A stretch of 36,062 nucleotides of DNA, from assembly GCA_964453665.1 (NCBI GenBank), contig CAYVQT010000034.1, positions 1 through 36,062 on the forward strand, read 5' to 3'. Position numbers and translations under genes: made by a program. The notes under the pieces are model-generated. The model did no database searches. It saw only the letters and a list, made by a program, of their open reading frames with translations, and was not told the origin of the DNA. Each line of letters starts with the position of its first letter. Positions within the stretch are counted from its first letter, which is position 1. Of this stretch, positions 23,178 to 31,628 are shown piece by piece. The stretch comes from DAOUTY01 sp964453665. GTDB lineage: Bacteria > Chloroflexota > Dehalococcoidia > SZUA-161.

Positions 23178-24866
23178 TCAGAGCTTCTTCTCGATCTTGG
23201 CCCATGAATCGCGTAAAGTGACCGTACGGTTGAATACCATCCGCTCGGGAGCGGAGTCCTTTGAATCAACACAGAAATAGCCCAGCCTTTCGAACTGATA
23301 CCGGCTTCCCGGGACAGCGCCCGCCAGGCCGGGTTCGACATACCCCGTTACAGTCTCCAGCGAACCGGGATTCAAAGCGCTTTCAAAATCAGCACCACTA
23401 CCGACATCACCGGGGTCCTCAGCGGTGAAGAGGCGATCGTAAAGCCGCACCTCAGCCTCCAACGCGTGGGCAGCCGAAACCCAGTGGATAGTTCCTTTGA
23501 CCCTGCGCCCGTCGGGAGTCGTTCCACCTCGCGTCTCCGGGTCATAAGTGCACTGCAACTCAATCACTTCCCCGGTATGTTCATCCTTTACTGCTCCGAC
23601 ACAGGTGATTAAATAAGCATACCTCAAACGTACCTCACGACCCGGCGCCAGACGGAAGAACTTCGGGGGCGGGTCTTCACGAAAATCATCCCTCTCGATG
23701 TACAGCACGCGCGAAAAAGGCACCTTCCGCGTCCCCGCATCGGGGTCCTCGGGATTGTTGACAGCATCTACCTCTTCAGTCTGACCTTCGGGATAATTTT
23801 CGATAACCACGCGCAGGGGACGCAGCACAGCCATAACGCGTGGGGCTCGCTTGTTCAAATCCTCGCGGATACAGTGCTCTAAAAGCGCAATGTCGATAGT
23901 GCTGTCAGTCTTGGCCACACCGATACGCTCGCAGAAACTGCGAATGGACTCCGGCGTATACCCGCGTCTGCGCAAACCCGAAACAGTCGGCATCCGGGGA
24001 TCGTCCCATCCGCTGACATGCCCCTGTTCCACCAACCGCAGCAGCTTTCTCTTACTCATCATAGTATAGGTGAGATTAAGGCGAGCGAACTCTATCTGCT
24101 GTGGATGATAAGCTCCCAGTTCGTCAAGAAACCAGTCGTATAACGGGCGGTGAGCTTCGAACTCCAAAGTGCAAATGGAATGGGTGATACCCTCGATGGA
24201 ATCCTCAAGCCCGTGGGCCCAGTCGTACATCGGATAGACGCACCACCTGTCGCCCGTACGGTGGTGTTCCGCATGAAGGATGCGATACATGGCCGGATCA
24301 CGTAAATTCAAGTTCGGCGATGCCATGTCGATTTTTGCGCGGAGCACGCGTGAGCCATTCTCGAACTCTCCCGCCCTCATGCGCTCGAACAAATCGAGAT
24401 TCTCTTCTATCGAACGGTTGCGGTGCGGACTTTCCCTGCCGGGATCGGTGAGAGTGCCACGGTACTCTCTGACCACATCCGCACTGAGGTCGTCAACATA
24501 TGCCTTGCCGGCTTTGATCAACTGCACGGCATAATCGCACATCTGATCAAAGTAGTCCGATGCGTAAAACAGCCGGTCCTCCCAGTCGAACCCCAGCCAT
24601 CGCACGTCCTCTATGATCGATTCAACGTACTCTTCTTCTTCCTTGGTAGGATTTGTATCATCAAACCTTAGATTACACAGACCTCCGTACTCAGCAGCGA
24701 TGCCGAAATTGAGGCAGATAGACTTCGCATGGCCTATGTGCAAATATCCGTTCGGCTCAGGCGGGAACCGCGTATGCACACGTCCCTGGTATTTGTTGGT
24801 TCTGAGGTCCTCGTTAATTATAGTCCGAATAAAGTCGGTGGGAGCGATCGATTCAGGTGTAGTCAT
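23178..24866 (-). CDS. glnS: Glutaminyl-tRNA synthetase
   Basis: A 562-residue class I synthetase that charges tRNA-Gln directly. HIGH lies at 43-46 (FPPEPNGYLHIGHAKS) and the KMSKS equivalent is MMSKRKLLRLV. VSGWDDPRMPTVSGLRRRG and FDDTNPTKEEEEYVESI are GlnRS-specific. The C-terminal two-barrel anticodon-binding region is present (YPEGQ... to VTLRDSWAKIEKKL). Many bacteria lack GlnRS and amidate Glu-tRNA-Gln with GatCAB; bacterial glnS is a gene of eukaryotic descent spread by transfer. It is divergent from gltX. The cognate tRNA-Gln(CUG) is in this window. Confidence 0.96.
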   Translation of the reverse strand: MTTPESIAPTDFIRTIINEDLRTNKYQGRVHTRFPPEPNGYLHIGHAKSICLNFGIAAEYGGLCNLRFDDTNPTKEEEEYVESIIEDVRWLGFDWEDRLFYASDYFDQMCDYAVQLIKAGKAYVDDLSADVVREYRGTLTDPGRESPHRNRSIEENLDLFERMRAGEFENGSRVLRAKIDMASPNLNLRDPAMYRILHAEHHRTGDRWCVYPMYDWAHGLEDSIEGITHSICTLEFEAHRPLYDWFLDELGAYHPQQIEFARLNLTYTMMSKRKLLRLVEQGHVSGWDDPRMPTVSGLRRRGYTPESIRSFCERIGVAKTDSTIDIALLEHCIREDLNKRAPRVMAVLRPLRVVIENYPEGQTEEVDAVNNPEDPDAGTRKVPFSRVLYIERDDFREDPPPKFFRLAPGREVRLRYAYLITCVGAVKDEHTGEVIELQCTYDPETRGGTTPDGRRVKGTIHWVSAAHALEAEVRLYDRLFTAEDPGDVGSGADFESALNPGSLETVTGYVEPGLAGAVPGSRYQFERLGYFCVDSKDSAPERMVFNRTVTLRDSWAKIEKKL

Positions 24867-24940
24867 ATTACCTGGTTTTCCTCATCTTTTCTCTGGTATT
24901 AAAGCGGTTATCCCTGGTTATCTGATTCAGGTCATCTCCT

Positions 24941-24969
24941 AAATTACAGTTTGCAATTGCCCTTGTCAA
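24941..24969 (-). promoter_or_regulatory. Promoter of glnS
   Basis: Minus strand: consensus -35 TTGACA, a 17-base spacer, weaker -10 TAATTT, leaving a leader of about 70 bases. Confidence 0.42.
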
Positions 24970-24996
24970 GGACTGGGCTGACCGGATGACCCCGAA

Positions 24997-25025
24997 TAGA
25001 CTCTAACTTGCGATGATGCTAGAAT
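24997..25025 (+). promoter_or_regulatory. Promoter of gltX
   Basis: -35 TAGACT, a 17-base spacer, -10 TAGAAT. The same -35 hexamer serves tRNA-Thr. The leader would be ~80 bases; no T-box is recognised. Confidence 0.35.
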
Positions 25026-25113
25026 AGGACACAATCGATAGAAAAGGCTTTTACTAAAGGGGCATAACACAGGATAGATACAGTCAGCCATATAGCGATA
25101 GCAATGGAGCATC

Positions 25114-26583
25114 ATGAGTGAAGAAAAGGTGCGGGTACGCTTCGCCCCCAGCCCAACCGGATACCCTCATATAGGGAATATCAGGACCGCCCTGTTTAAC
25201 TGGCTGTTCGCCAGACACAGTGGCGGCAGTTTCATCGTGCGTATCGAAGATACCGATGTCAGCCGCAAAGTCCAGGGTGCCATCGAAGCCATACTGGACA
25301 GCCTGCGCTGGCTGGGGATAGACTGGGACGAGGGACCGGATGTGGGCGGTAACTACGGGCCTTATTTCCAGTCGCAGCGCCTGGATATCTACCAGCGGAT
25401 TGCTCAGCTCCTGCTGGCAGGAGGCTATGCCTACCGCTGCTATTGCTCATCGGAGCGGCTTGCTCAGATGCGCGCCGAAATGGCCAGGCGCAGGGAATCC
25501 ATGCGCAGCTACGACCGCCACTGTCGCAATCTAAAACCAGAGGAGCAAGCACGATTCGAATCTCAGGGCATTACACCCGTAATCCGCTTCAAGATACCAC
25601 TTGACGGACAGACTACGTTCCATGACCTGATACGCGGAGATATAACCTTTGACAACAGAGAGCTTGACGATATAGTGCTTCTAAAGTCGGACGGCTATCC
25701 CACCTATCACCTCGCTAACGTTGTAGACGACCACCTGATGCACATCTCGCACATCCTGAGAGCAGACGAGTGGCTATCGAGCACGCCCCGCCATATCCTG
25801 CTATACGACGCCCTGGGGTATGAGCCCCCACTGTTCGCGCACCTGCCCATGATACTGGGAAGCGATCGCAGTAAGTTGAGTAAGAGACATGGCGCTACCT
25901 CCATCGTCGAGTATCAGAAGCAGGGCTACATGCCACAGGCGATGGTAAACTTTCTAGCCCTGCTCGGCTGGTCTCTCGACGACCGTACCGAGATCTTCAG
26001 CACTGAGGAACTGATACGTCATTTCTCCCTGGAGCGAACGAGCAAGACCGGGGCCATCTTCAGCCAGGATAAGCTCAAGTGGATGAACGGGGTCTATATT
26101 CGTAACATGAGCACCGCAGAACTGAGGGAACAGCTCCTGCCATTTCTGGAAAGCGACCTGCCCCGGGAAGTGAAAAGGCCTGTTTCGCGGGAATATGTAA
26201 AGCAAATAACGCCGCTGATACAGGAACGACTCACGACTTTTAGAGAAGCAGCCGATCTCTTCGGTTTTTTCTTTATAGACAAACTCACTTACGACGCCAG
26301 TTTACTACTTGGCAAGAATCTGACCAGAGAAACTGCGGTGTCAGGTCTTGAAGCCGTTCTCAGGCAGCTTCAAGACATCGAATTCGACGCCTCTTCCCTC
26401 GAGCTGGCGCTGCGCCCTCTTGCCTCCGAGCTGGGACTGAAGACGGGTGATTTCTTCGGCCTGCTGCGGGTAGCCTCCACCGGGCGCACTGCCGCCCCAC
26501 CACTCTTTCAGACCATGGCAGTTCTGGGAAAAGACCGCTGCATCGAGCGCATCGAGGCAGCGCTGGAAAAACTGCGGAAATAA
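25114..26583 (+). CDS. gltX: Glutamyl-tRNA synthetase
   Basis: A 489-residue class I synthetase. The N-terminus RFAPSPTGYPHIGNIRTALFNWL carries the HIGH-type site (HIGN, 19-22). The KMSKS equivalent is SKLSKRHG. FIVRIEDTDVSRKVQGA and YRCYCSSERL (the Cys-containing zinc or zinc-like insert) are bacterial GluRS features. The C-terminal helical anticodon-binding domain is complete. Length is near the bacterial norm (~470-490). The start ATG at 25114 has AATGGAGCATC ahead. It is divergent from glnS and followed immediately by a palindrome at 26589. Confidence 0.96.
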   Translation: MSEEKVRVRFAPSPTGYPHIGNIRTALFNWLFARHSGGSFIVRIEDTDVSRKVQGAIEAILDSLRWLGIDWDEGPDVGGNYGPYFQSQRLDIYQRIAQLLLAGGYAYRCYCSSERLAQMRAEMARRRESMRSYDRHCRNLKPEEQARFESQGITPVIRFKIPLDGQTTFHDLIRGDITFDNRELDDIVLLKSDGYPTYHLANVVDDHLMHISHILRADEWLSSTPRHILLYDALGYEPPLFAHLPMILGSDRSKLSKRHGATSIVEYQKQGYMPQAMVNFLALLGWSLDDRTEIFSTEELIRHFSLERTSKTGAIFSQDKLKWMNGVYIRNMSTAELREQLLPFLESDLPREVKRPVSREYVKQITPLIQERLTTFREAADLFGFFFIDKLTYDASLLLGKNLTRETAVSGLEAVLRQLQDIEFDASSLELALRPLASELGLKTGDFFGLLRVASTGRTAAPPLFQTMAVLGKDRCIERIEAALEKLRK

Positions 26584-26588
26584 ACCCG

Positions 26589-26612
26589 AGGTTTGAGCAT
26601 CTGCTCAAACCT
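26589..26612. terminator. Perfect 11-bp palindrome after gltX
   Basis: Arms AGGTTTGAGCA / TGCTCAAACCT around a TC dinucleotide, five bases after the gltX stop. It shares the GAGCATCTGCTC core with the elements after rarA and lspA. Being between convergent genes, it may terminate both. Confidence 0.65.
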
Positions 26613-26672
26613 GCCCTCTTACCAAGTCTCCAGATACCTTTTGGAGAGCTGTCAGGATTCTACAGCCTGCCA

Positions 26673-26888
26673 CTAATCCCCACCACAGCACGGTTTGCCC
26701 GGATAAAGATAGCCGCAGGCCAAACCGATGCAGTCACAGCTATCGTCAGCCCTGATCTCCGCCAGTTCTTTGCCACACTGCGGGCAGCAAATCTGCTCTA
26801 TACCTTCTCCATCACGCTCCACCCTGGACTCAAAGAGCAGGGTCATATCGCAATCAGAACAATAAATCCAGTGATAATCGTATTCCAT
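26673..26888 (-). CDS. Small Cys-rich putative zinc-ribbon protein, 71 aa
   Basis: The product is acidic, with eight or more cysteines: CSDC near the start, CCPQC in the middle, and CDCIGLACGYLYPGKPCC at the end. The first two pairs (CSDC..., CPQC) fit a zinc ribbon. The Cys-rich tail could hold a second metal or a cluster. No partner domain is present. Such stand-alone ribbons may bind nucleic acid or protein, but function is unknown. The gene converges on gltX. Confidence 0.6.
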   Translation of the reverse strand: MEYDYHWIYCSDCDMTLLFESRVERDGEGIEQICCPQCGKELAEIRADDSCDCIGLACGYLYPGKPCCGGD

Positions 26889-27195
26889 GGTGTTGGACCC
26901 TAACTAACGAGCCGGCTATACTCAGAACCAATATTCAGCACTTCTATTGCTGCCTCGGGGCTGTGTTTCCCCGGAAACAGCGCTCGAAGCTCAAATCACT
27001 CTCTGCCAGCAGTCTGCATTGTTCAAGCTTGTTACGGCTCCATTATACTACACCCAACGCCATTAAAGGACGGCTCTTCCGGCGGATGTGGGACGACACG
27101 TCCCTTCAGGCACTTCTCGGGGATTCAGCTATTGCCTTCCTGTGGTATTATATTTCGCAAGTGACTCACGTTAAAATAAGCTAAGGAGGAACGCG
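26889..27195. other. Intergenic stretch with a small hairpin
   Basis: No gene is seen. A perfect hairpin GGGACG / CGTCCC with an ACA loop lies at 27090-27104. A TAAGGAGGA ribosome site precedes the next gene. Confidence 0.4.
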
Positions 27196-27393
27196 ATGGG
27201 TTTCTTCGCTATTCCCGCTGCCGGTGTAGGCTTCTTCTTCAGCGCCTGGCTTACCATGATTTTCTGGGGCATAGTTGCCCCCGACTTCGATGTCAGGACC
27301 ATAGGCTACCCCACGGCCATGCTGATGACCATAGGGCTCTGGCTTATCGTCGCCCCTCTGGCCGCTGCTGCCGGCAAGGGGACCAAAAAATAA
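27196..27393 (+). CDS. Small membrane protein, 65 aa
   Basis: Two predicted membrane helices (AAGVGFFFSAWLTMIFWGIVA and PTAMLMTIGLWLIVAPLAAAA) are joined by a short polar loop with two Asp residues, ending in a basic tail GKGTKK. An excellent TAAGGAGGA site supports expression. No family is recognised. The next small gene starts 46 bases later in the same direction, so the two may be co-transcribed. Confidence 0.65.
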   Translation: MGFFAIPAAGVGFFFSAWLTMIFWGIVAPDFDVRTIGYPTAMLMTIGLWLIVAPLAAAAGKGTKK

Positions 27394-27439
27394 TCGGGGG
27401 AACAGAAGCTACAGGAGAAAGGCCCTTCAACCGGAGAAA

Positions 27440-27709
27440 ATGACCGGAAAGGAAGGGGAATACTTGCCCGAACACTATGCGGGCTCTGCCTACTGCTCCA
27501 AACACAGGCGGCATTACATAGCCGTCGCTGTCTGTCCAATCTGTGTATACGAAGAATCTTCCCCCGGGCGCAAGATAGAAGACGCCACGCGTATACAGAA
27601 GTGCCCGGTATGCGGAGAGACGTCACTTTTCTGGTACCAGTGCAGCAACCGGTATGAATGTCTCAACATCGATTGCAAGCTAAGGAACGCAGAGGCCGCT
27701 GAGTATTAG
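27440..27709 (+). CDS. Small zinc-ribbon-like protein, 89 aa
   Basis: Cysteines come in pairs: YCSKHRRHY, VCPIC, KCPVCGETSLFWYQC and ECLNIDC. The CPVC...C/C set resembles a zinc ribbon with an added CX4C. No other domain is present. The ATG has CCGGAGA upstream. It probably works with nucleic acid or as a metal-binding scaffold, but this is inference. It follows the 65-aa membrane protein. Confidence 0.6.
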   Translation: MTGKEGEYLPEHYAGSAYCSKHRRHYIAVAVCPICVYEESSPGRKIEDATRIQKCPVCGETSLFWYQCSNRYECLNIDCKLRNAEAAEY

Positions 27710-27817
27710 TTTCGGCTGCACAAACACAGTTCGTCAAGCTGACGACATGTGAAAGGAAGACCGGCGAAGTTTGCTTATACTTCAGAGCGTTTACTGGCCG
27801 CGACCCAGTAAAAACGG

Positions 27818-28459
27818 CTAGATTTCCTCTATGGTTATCCGTATGACGGCATCGCCGTCGAAATCCGGGTTATCTGCCGGATTTCTAGGGGTAAGGGATT
27901 CCAGAACATCCATCCCCTCAATCAGTTGGCCGAATACCGAATACCTGCCATCCAGATCGTGCTGCGGCCCATAGGTGATGAAGAACTGGCCTCCGCTTGT
28001 ATCGGGGACCCCCATATTCGCCATCGACAGAGCACCAGCCACATGAGTGTGCTGCGTTATCTCATCGGGAATGAAATAACCGGGATTGCCCGCACCCGTT
28101 CCGGTTGGATCTCCTCCCTGAGCCATAAAGCCGGGGATCACGCGATGGAACGTGGTATTGTCGTAGTACCCCTGGCGGGCCAGATGTACAAAGTTGCTTA
28201 CAGTTATTGGAACGTCACTGGCGAATAACTCCAGTACAATATTACCCTTTTCCGTCTCAATGGTGGCAGTATATTGCTTTCCGGGATCAACTATATCTAT
28301 CACCAGCGGTGTTGCCGTTGGTACAGGTGTTGAAGCAGGACCCGGGGAAGCTGTGGTTGGCGGTTCAGTCGGAGTTGCGGTGGATATAGTTTCGCTGCTA
28401 CAACCACCTACCGATAAAAACATTACAACCACGAGCGCTGCTAATATATATTTCGTCAT
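27818..28459 (-). CDS. Cyclophilin-type peptidyl-prolyl isomerase, lipoprotein
   Basis: A 213-residue exported cyclophilin. A lipoprotein signal ends at VGGC (Cys20), followed by a Thr/Pro/Ala linker to ~50. The cyclophilin domain then has ATIETEKGNIVLELFASDVPITVSNFVHLARQGYYDNTTFHRVIPGFMAQGGDPTGTG (FHRV.PGFMAQGGD includes the catalytic Arg), GGQFFITY and YSVFGQLIEGMDVLESL. It helps fold extracytoplasmic proteins. GGGAGG lies seven bases before the ATG, and a promoter with a consensus -35 lies upstream. Confidence 0.95.
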   Translation of the reverse strand: MTKYILAALVVVMFLSVGGCSSETISTATPTEPPTTASPGPASTPVPTATPLVIDIVDPGKQYTATIETEKGNIVLELFASDVPITVSNFVHLARQGYYDNTTFHRVIPGFMAQGGDPTGTGAGNPGYFIPDEITQHTHVAGALSMANMGVPDTSGGQFFITYGPQHDLDGRYSVFGQLIEGMDVLESLTPRNPADNPDFDGDAVIRITIEEI

Positions 28460-28479
28460 GAAAAACCTCCCGGTGTATT

Positions 28480-28509
28480 AGAATACAATCTGGATTAGGC
28501 AGGTGTCAA
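28480..28509 (-). promoter_or_regulatory. Promoter of the cyclophilin gene
   Basis: Minus strand: consensus -35 TTGACA, an 18-base spacer, -10 TATTCT, about 20 bases upstream of the start codon. Confidence 0.55.
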
Positions 28510-28572
28510 TGAAGTAATTGCTACCCGTGTATATTAACCATCGTACTCATTATTTACTTACCGTTTGCGTTA

Positions 28573-28632
28573 AACGCCATCACACTGTGTATTAATAACT
28601 TTACACACTGTGCATTCACAACACATGGCGTT
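28573..28632. promoter_or_regulatory. Nested inverted and direct repeats, operator-like
   Basis: Outer inverted arms AACGCCAT (28573-28580) and ATGGCGTT (28625-28632) enclose two identical CACACTGTG sites (28581-28589 and 28604-28612), spaced 23 bases. Each site is itself palindromic about its central C. This looks like a repressor or activator site cluster, 110 bases or more upstream of the cyclophilin gene. Confidence 0.45.
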
Positions 28633-28757
28633 ACAGCGTCAATCCTTTTATTTACCGTTCAATATCTATTCTCCACGGCTCTTATCCTTTTACTGCCCTC
28701 CCAACTGTATTGTATTTACGATCCGCAGCCTGTTCAGAATTGTTTAATACATGTAAA

Positions 28758-28833
28758 GAACCTGTGTTCCGAACATATTTTTATCTGTCTTGTTTATGTC
28801 AAGTTTTTCTTTTGTGTTTGGAACTTGTGTTCC
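28758..28833. promoter_or_regulatory. Paired GAAC-N4-GTTC palindromes (LexA/DinR-like)
   Basis: GAACCTGTGTTC (28758-28769) and GGAACTTGTGTTCC (28820-28833) have starts 63 bases apart, about six helical turns. The pattern GAAC-N4-GTTC matches the Gram-positive-type SOS box. No SOS gene adjoins them, so the role is unclear. Confidence 0.4.
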
Positions 28834-28839
28834 GTCACA

Positions 28840-30509
28840 GATAGCTGTTCGTGCTCAGCGCGATATTCCTTTAACAGGCTGATATACCACTATACAAAGT
28901 AAAACCGCAAGCCCCTTAATGGAAAGCCTTCCTCGTTTTAAGAAAACCCTCAGATTTTGATCTCAGGGCCTCGGGGTATTTGTTAAGCCTAATTCTGCGC
29001 CACCCGGATCTGTCAATCGCTGTCAAACCGCACAATTTGTCAGCAGGTAAGTCGATACTCACTATAAATTTCCGGCATCCCGACTTTGAAACTAATAGAG
29101 ACTGTTATATCCCTACGACAGCATACTCCGGAGAGACCCAATACCTTCATAATGTTGATCGACTTCTTAAAATTACACATATAGATCTCCCATATGCTCC
29201 CCTTAAGCTATATAAAGGCTGTCTCTAATATGCAATTACTCTAATGTGAACAGATGCGTCTTGCGCTGAGAAATCACGATCCCCGGAATTACTTGAAGAC
29301 AGCAGTGAGGAAAAACCACAATGGCATTACGAATATACAGCACATAAATTAATACGGTCCCCGGAATGCAATGAAAAAATTCTATCGCCTCCATCTAGCG
29401 CAAAGTACAACCTATACTCCCGGGCCTGTATTGAGTTGTTAGCCTTATCTATTATGTACCAGGTTAATTGGGCATATCCAAGCATTCTATGCAGATGAAC
29501 ATATAATGCTTCTAATAGCAATATCGCGAATCACCACCTATTTTTTACGCGTTATACGTCCTTACTTCCTTATACTATTTTCACTGGCATAATCAATTTC
29601 CGGGTCAACTCTATCAGACAGTATCCTACCTCCCTATCCCCCTTTTTCTACCCCACATCACATTAACATAAACCTTCCATGCCCTCCTTTAAATAGGTTT
29701 TCTGATGTCTATTTTTCACCTCACAATACACAATTTTTGCCTCATTCTTTTATCAATATTTTTATTCTTCCACATTCGTTTGCTTTTTAATGATAACAAA
29801 CGTATTTTTAGCTTATTACATGATTCATGTTATTTTATAATATTTACATTTTTAGACCGCTTATGCTACATCGATATTATTCGTATTTCCCACTTCCATA
29901 TTTCATTTACAACCATGTATATTGTCAGCATTTATACTATTCTTTTTACATTTAATTTCTATTTCTCAGCCATAATAACACTATAGCAATCAACTTACGA
30001 CTATTCCTCCATATTTTTTGCTTTTTTTATGTCATATATATTTTATGTAAGCTAATTTTCCCCATTTATAAATATCTACGATATCTATCATTCTTGGCTA
30101 TCTACTTCCCTTTAACAACTTCAATTATTTTTCGCCTCATTTCTTTTTACTACCGGTCACAACTGATCAATATCGCTAAATTTGAATCTCTTACTCCCCG
30201 GGAGCATCCATTTTCAATTGCTTTCTTCTTACTCAACAGTGCCCGATAATCACCTGAAATCGCAGGATTTTCGTATCGCTGTACATATTCAACAATAATT
30301 CAATAATGCCGATTCTGTTTCACACATACTATTAGTCGATTATCGTCCTATATATACTGAAATAATACGATTGTGTACCGGCTTTCATTCCCGGTGCTTG
30401 CCGTAAGGACAAAATCAATAAATTACCATCTTGAATCCATCATACAGAATAATTGGAAAAACCACCTATTTTAAAAATCGTTATTAGCATAATTTGGTCT
30501 TTACACAAG
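28840..30509. other. Gene-poor, AT-rich, G-depleted region
   Basis: No convincing gene is seen. From 29641 to 30180 I counted 36 G against about 119 C in 540 bases, with the rest mostly T then A. Open frames here are short, lack ribosome sites and mirror the composition. The region ends at the promoter of the 282-aa gene. It may be decayed DNA, a long untranslated RNA or a structural segment. Confidence 0.6.
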
Positions 30510-30518
30510 TGTTATAAT
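30510..30518 (+). promoter_or_regulatory. Extended -10 promoter of the 282-aa gene
   Basis: TGTTATAAT with no clear -35. It leaves a leader of only about 12 bases, which contains the GGAAAGGAGG ribosome site. The same extended -10 appears before the toxin-antitoxin and tRNA-Gln genes. Confidence 0.6.
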
Positions 30519-30536
30519 CTTGGGAAAGGAGGCAAA

Positions 30537-31385
30537 ATGCTGGAAATTAAATTCACTACTATAAATAAAGCGAAATCTCTAATACAGGTGGAGCGGTCAA
30601 AAAATAGAAAACGCAGGAAAAAATCTCCAATAATACAAGAGTATGAAGAATATCTAAAGCGGTTGGAACGTGGTAAGGCAATAGCATTTACTTTAAAAGA
30701 AAATGAAAAGTATCAGACTATAAGATACAGGCTCAACAATGCTGCCAAATCGCTGGGCATCAAGAACCTCAAGATTGAACGCTCCGGCAACAAGGTTATC
30801 GTCTATAAAGAGATAAGGCCACGCGCCCTGAAAACAGGTCAGTACCCAGCAGATATGTGGCCAGTCCAGGAAGAGAGCAGAGAGGAATCGTATTTATACA
30901 CATCCGAATATGAACCGGAACCTGAATCTGAACACCCATCCATAGAAGTTGCTGACATTCAACCTGTGTTCGAGCATACACCCGAGAACGACATGACCTA
31001 CAAGCCCACTCTCACAGCTATTCCTGAGGAGGATGAAGAGCTTCTGACATTCGACTTCGATGAAGAGTGGGAAGTGCCAATGATTCACGGGCAAAAAACC
31101 TGTGAAGCCAGCACAAAGGAGTACCCCGGTAACAATTTTGAGGCTTTCGGACATGAGTTCGTTATTACGAAGGTTGAACGGTTGCCATTAGGGGAAATCT
31201 CACAGAAGCGGTTCAAACAGCATGGCCATTTCAGCCCCAGGGAATTCCAGGAGATCTGGAAACAGCGCCATAAGGGTATTTTTGACCCGGAGCAGATAGT
31301 CTGGTTGCACCATTTCAAGAGAGGGTTTGAACCGCCGGCTGAACCGGAGCTGGACATAGACCTGGAATCCGAAATCCCTGAGTGA
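30537..31385 (+). CDS. Unrecognised acidic protein, 282 aa
   Basis: The start chosen is the ATG at 30537, with AAAGGAGG five bases upstream; an upstream ATG at 30453 would precede the promoter. The N-terminal third is very basic (VERSKNRKRRKKSPIIQEYEEYLKRLERGKAIAF, then YRLNNAAKSLGIKNLKIERSGNKVIVYKE), reading like a small nucleic-acid-binding domain. A Glu/Pro-rich spacer follows (~115-195). The C-terminal part (EAFGHEFVITKVERLP, HFSPREFQEIWKQRHKGIFDPEQIVWLHHFKRGFEPP) looks folded. No family is recognised. Codon use shifts from AT-rich at the start to balanced later, at the edge of the G-poor region. Confidence 0.72.
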   Translation: MLEIKFTTINKAKSLIQVERSKNRKRRKKSPIIQEYEEYLKRLERGKAIAFTLKENEKYQTIRYRLNNAAKSLGIKNLKIERSGNKVIVYKEIRPRALKTGQYPADMWPVQEESREESYLYTSEYEPEPESEHPSIEVADIQPVFEHTPENDMTYKPTLTAIPEEDEELLTFDFDEEWEVPMIHGQKTCEASTKEYPGNNFEAFGHEFVITKVERLPLGEISQKRFKQHGHFSPREFQEIWKQRHKGIFDPEQIVWLHHFKRGFEPPAEPELDIDLESEIPE

Positions 31386-31460
31386 CCGAGCGGCCCTCCA
31401 TTGAATCCACTGGAGCAATCCAGGATTACAGGTAATCTGGCTAGAATTTCTCAAGGCTCC

Positions 31461-31628
31461 CCTGTCCTCACTGAGGATAAATTCTGCCCGCCTCGTACCA
31501 TAGAAGCGCTGGCAACCAGGATACCCAATGCTAAATTAGTCAAGATTGAAGGTGGCTCGCATAACATTCTGGTAGAAATGCGGGGCAGATTTAATAAAGA
31601 AGTCCTGGATTTCTTGAGAGATAGCTAA
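31461..31628 (+). pseudogene. Alpha/beta hydrolase C-terminal remnant
   Basis: The last ~55 residues of the frame read like the end of an alpha/beta hydrolase: PVL-(gap)-EDKFCPPRTIEALATRIPNAKLVKIEGGSHN, with the Asp strand and catalytic-His loop, then FNKEVLDFLRDS. The nucleophile half is missing and no ribosome site serves the upstream TTG (31401). It is best read as a truncated gene end. Confidence 0.6.

Noticed and set aside
24867..25113. T-box leader for gltX or glnS
   Set aside because: No specifier loop or T-box core sequence can be recognised in the 247-base divergent region.
29705..29986. 93-residue open frame in the G-poor region
   Set aside because: The hydrophobic Phe/Ile/Leu-rich product simply reflects T-rich DNA; no ribosome site.
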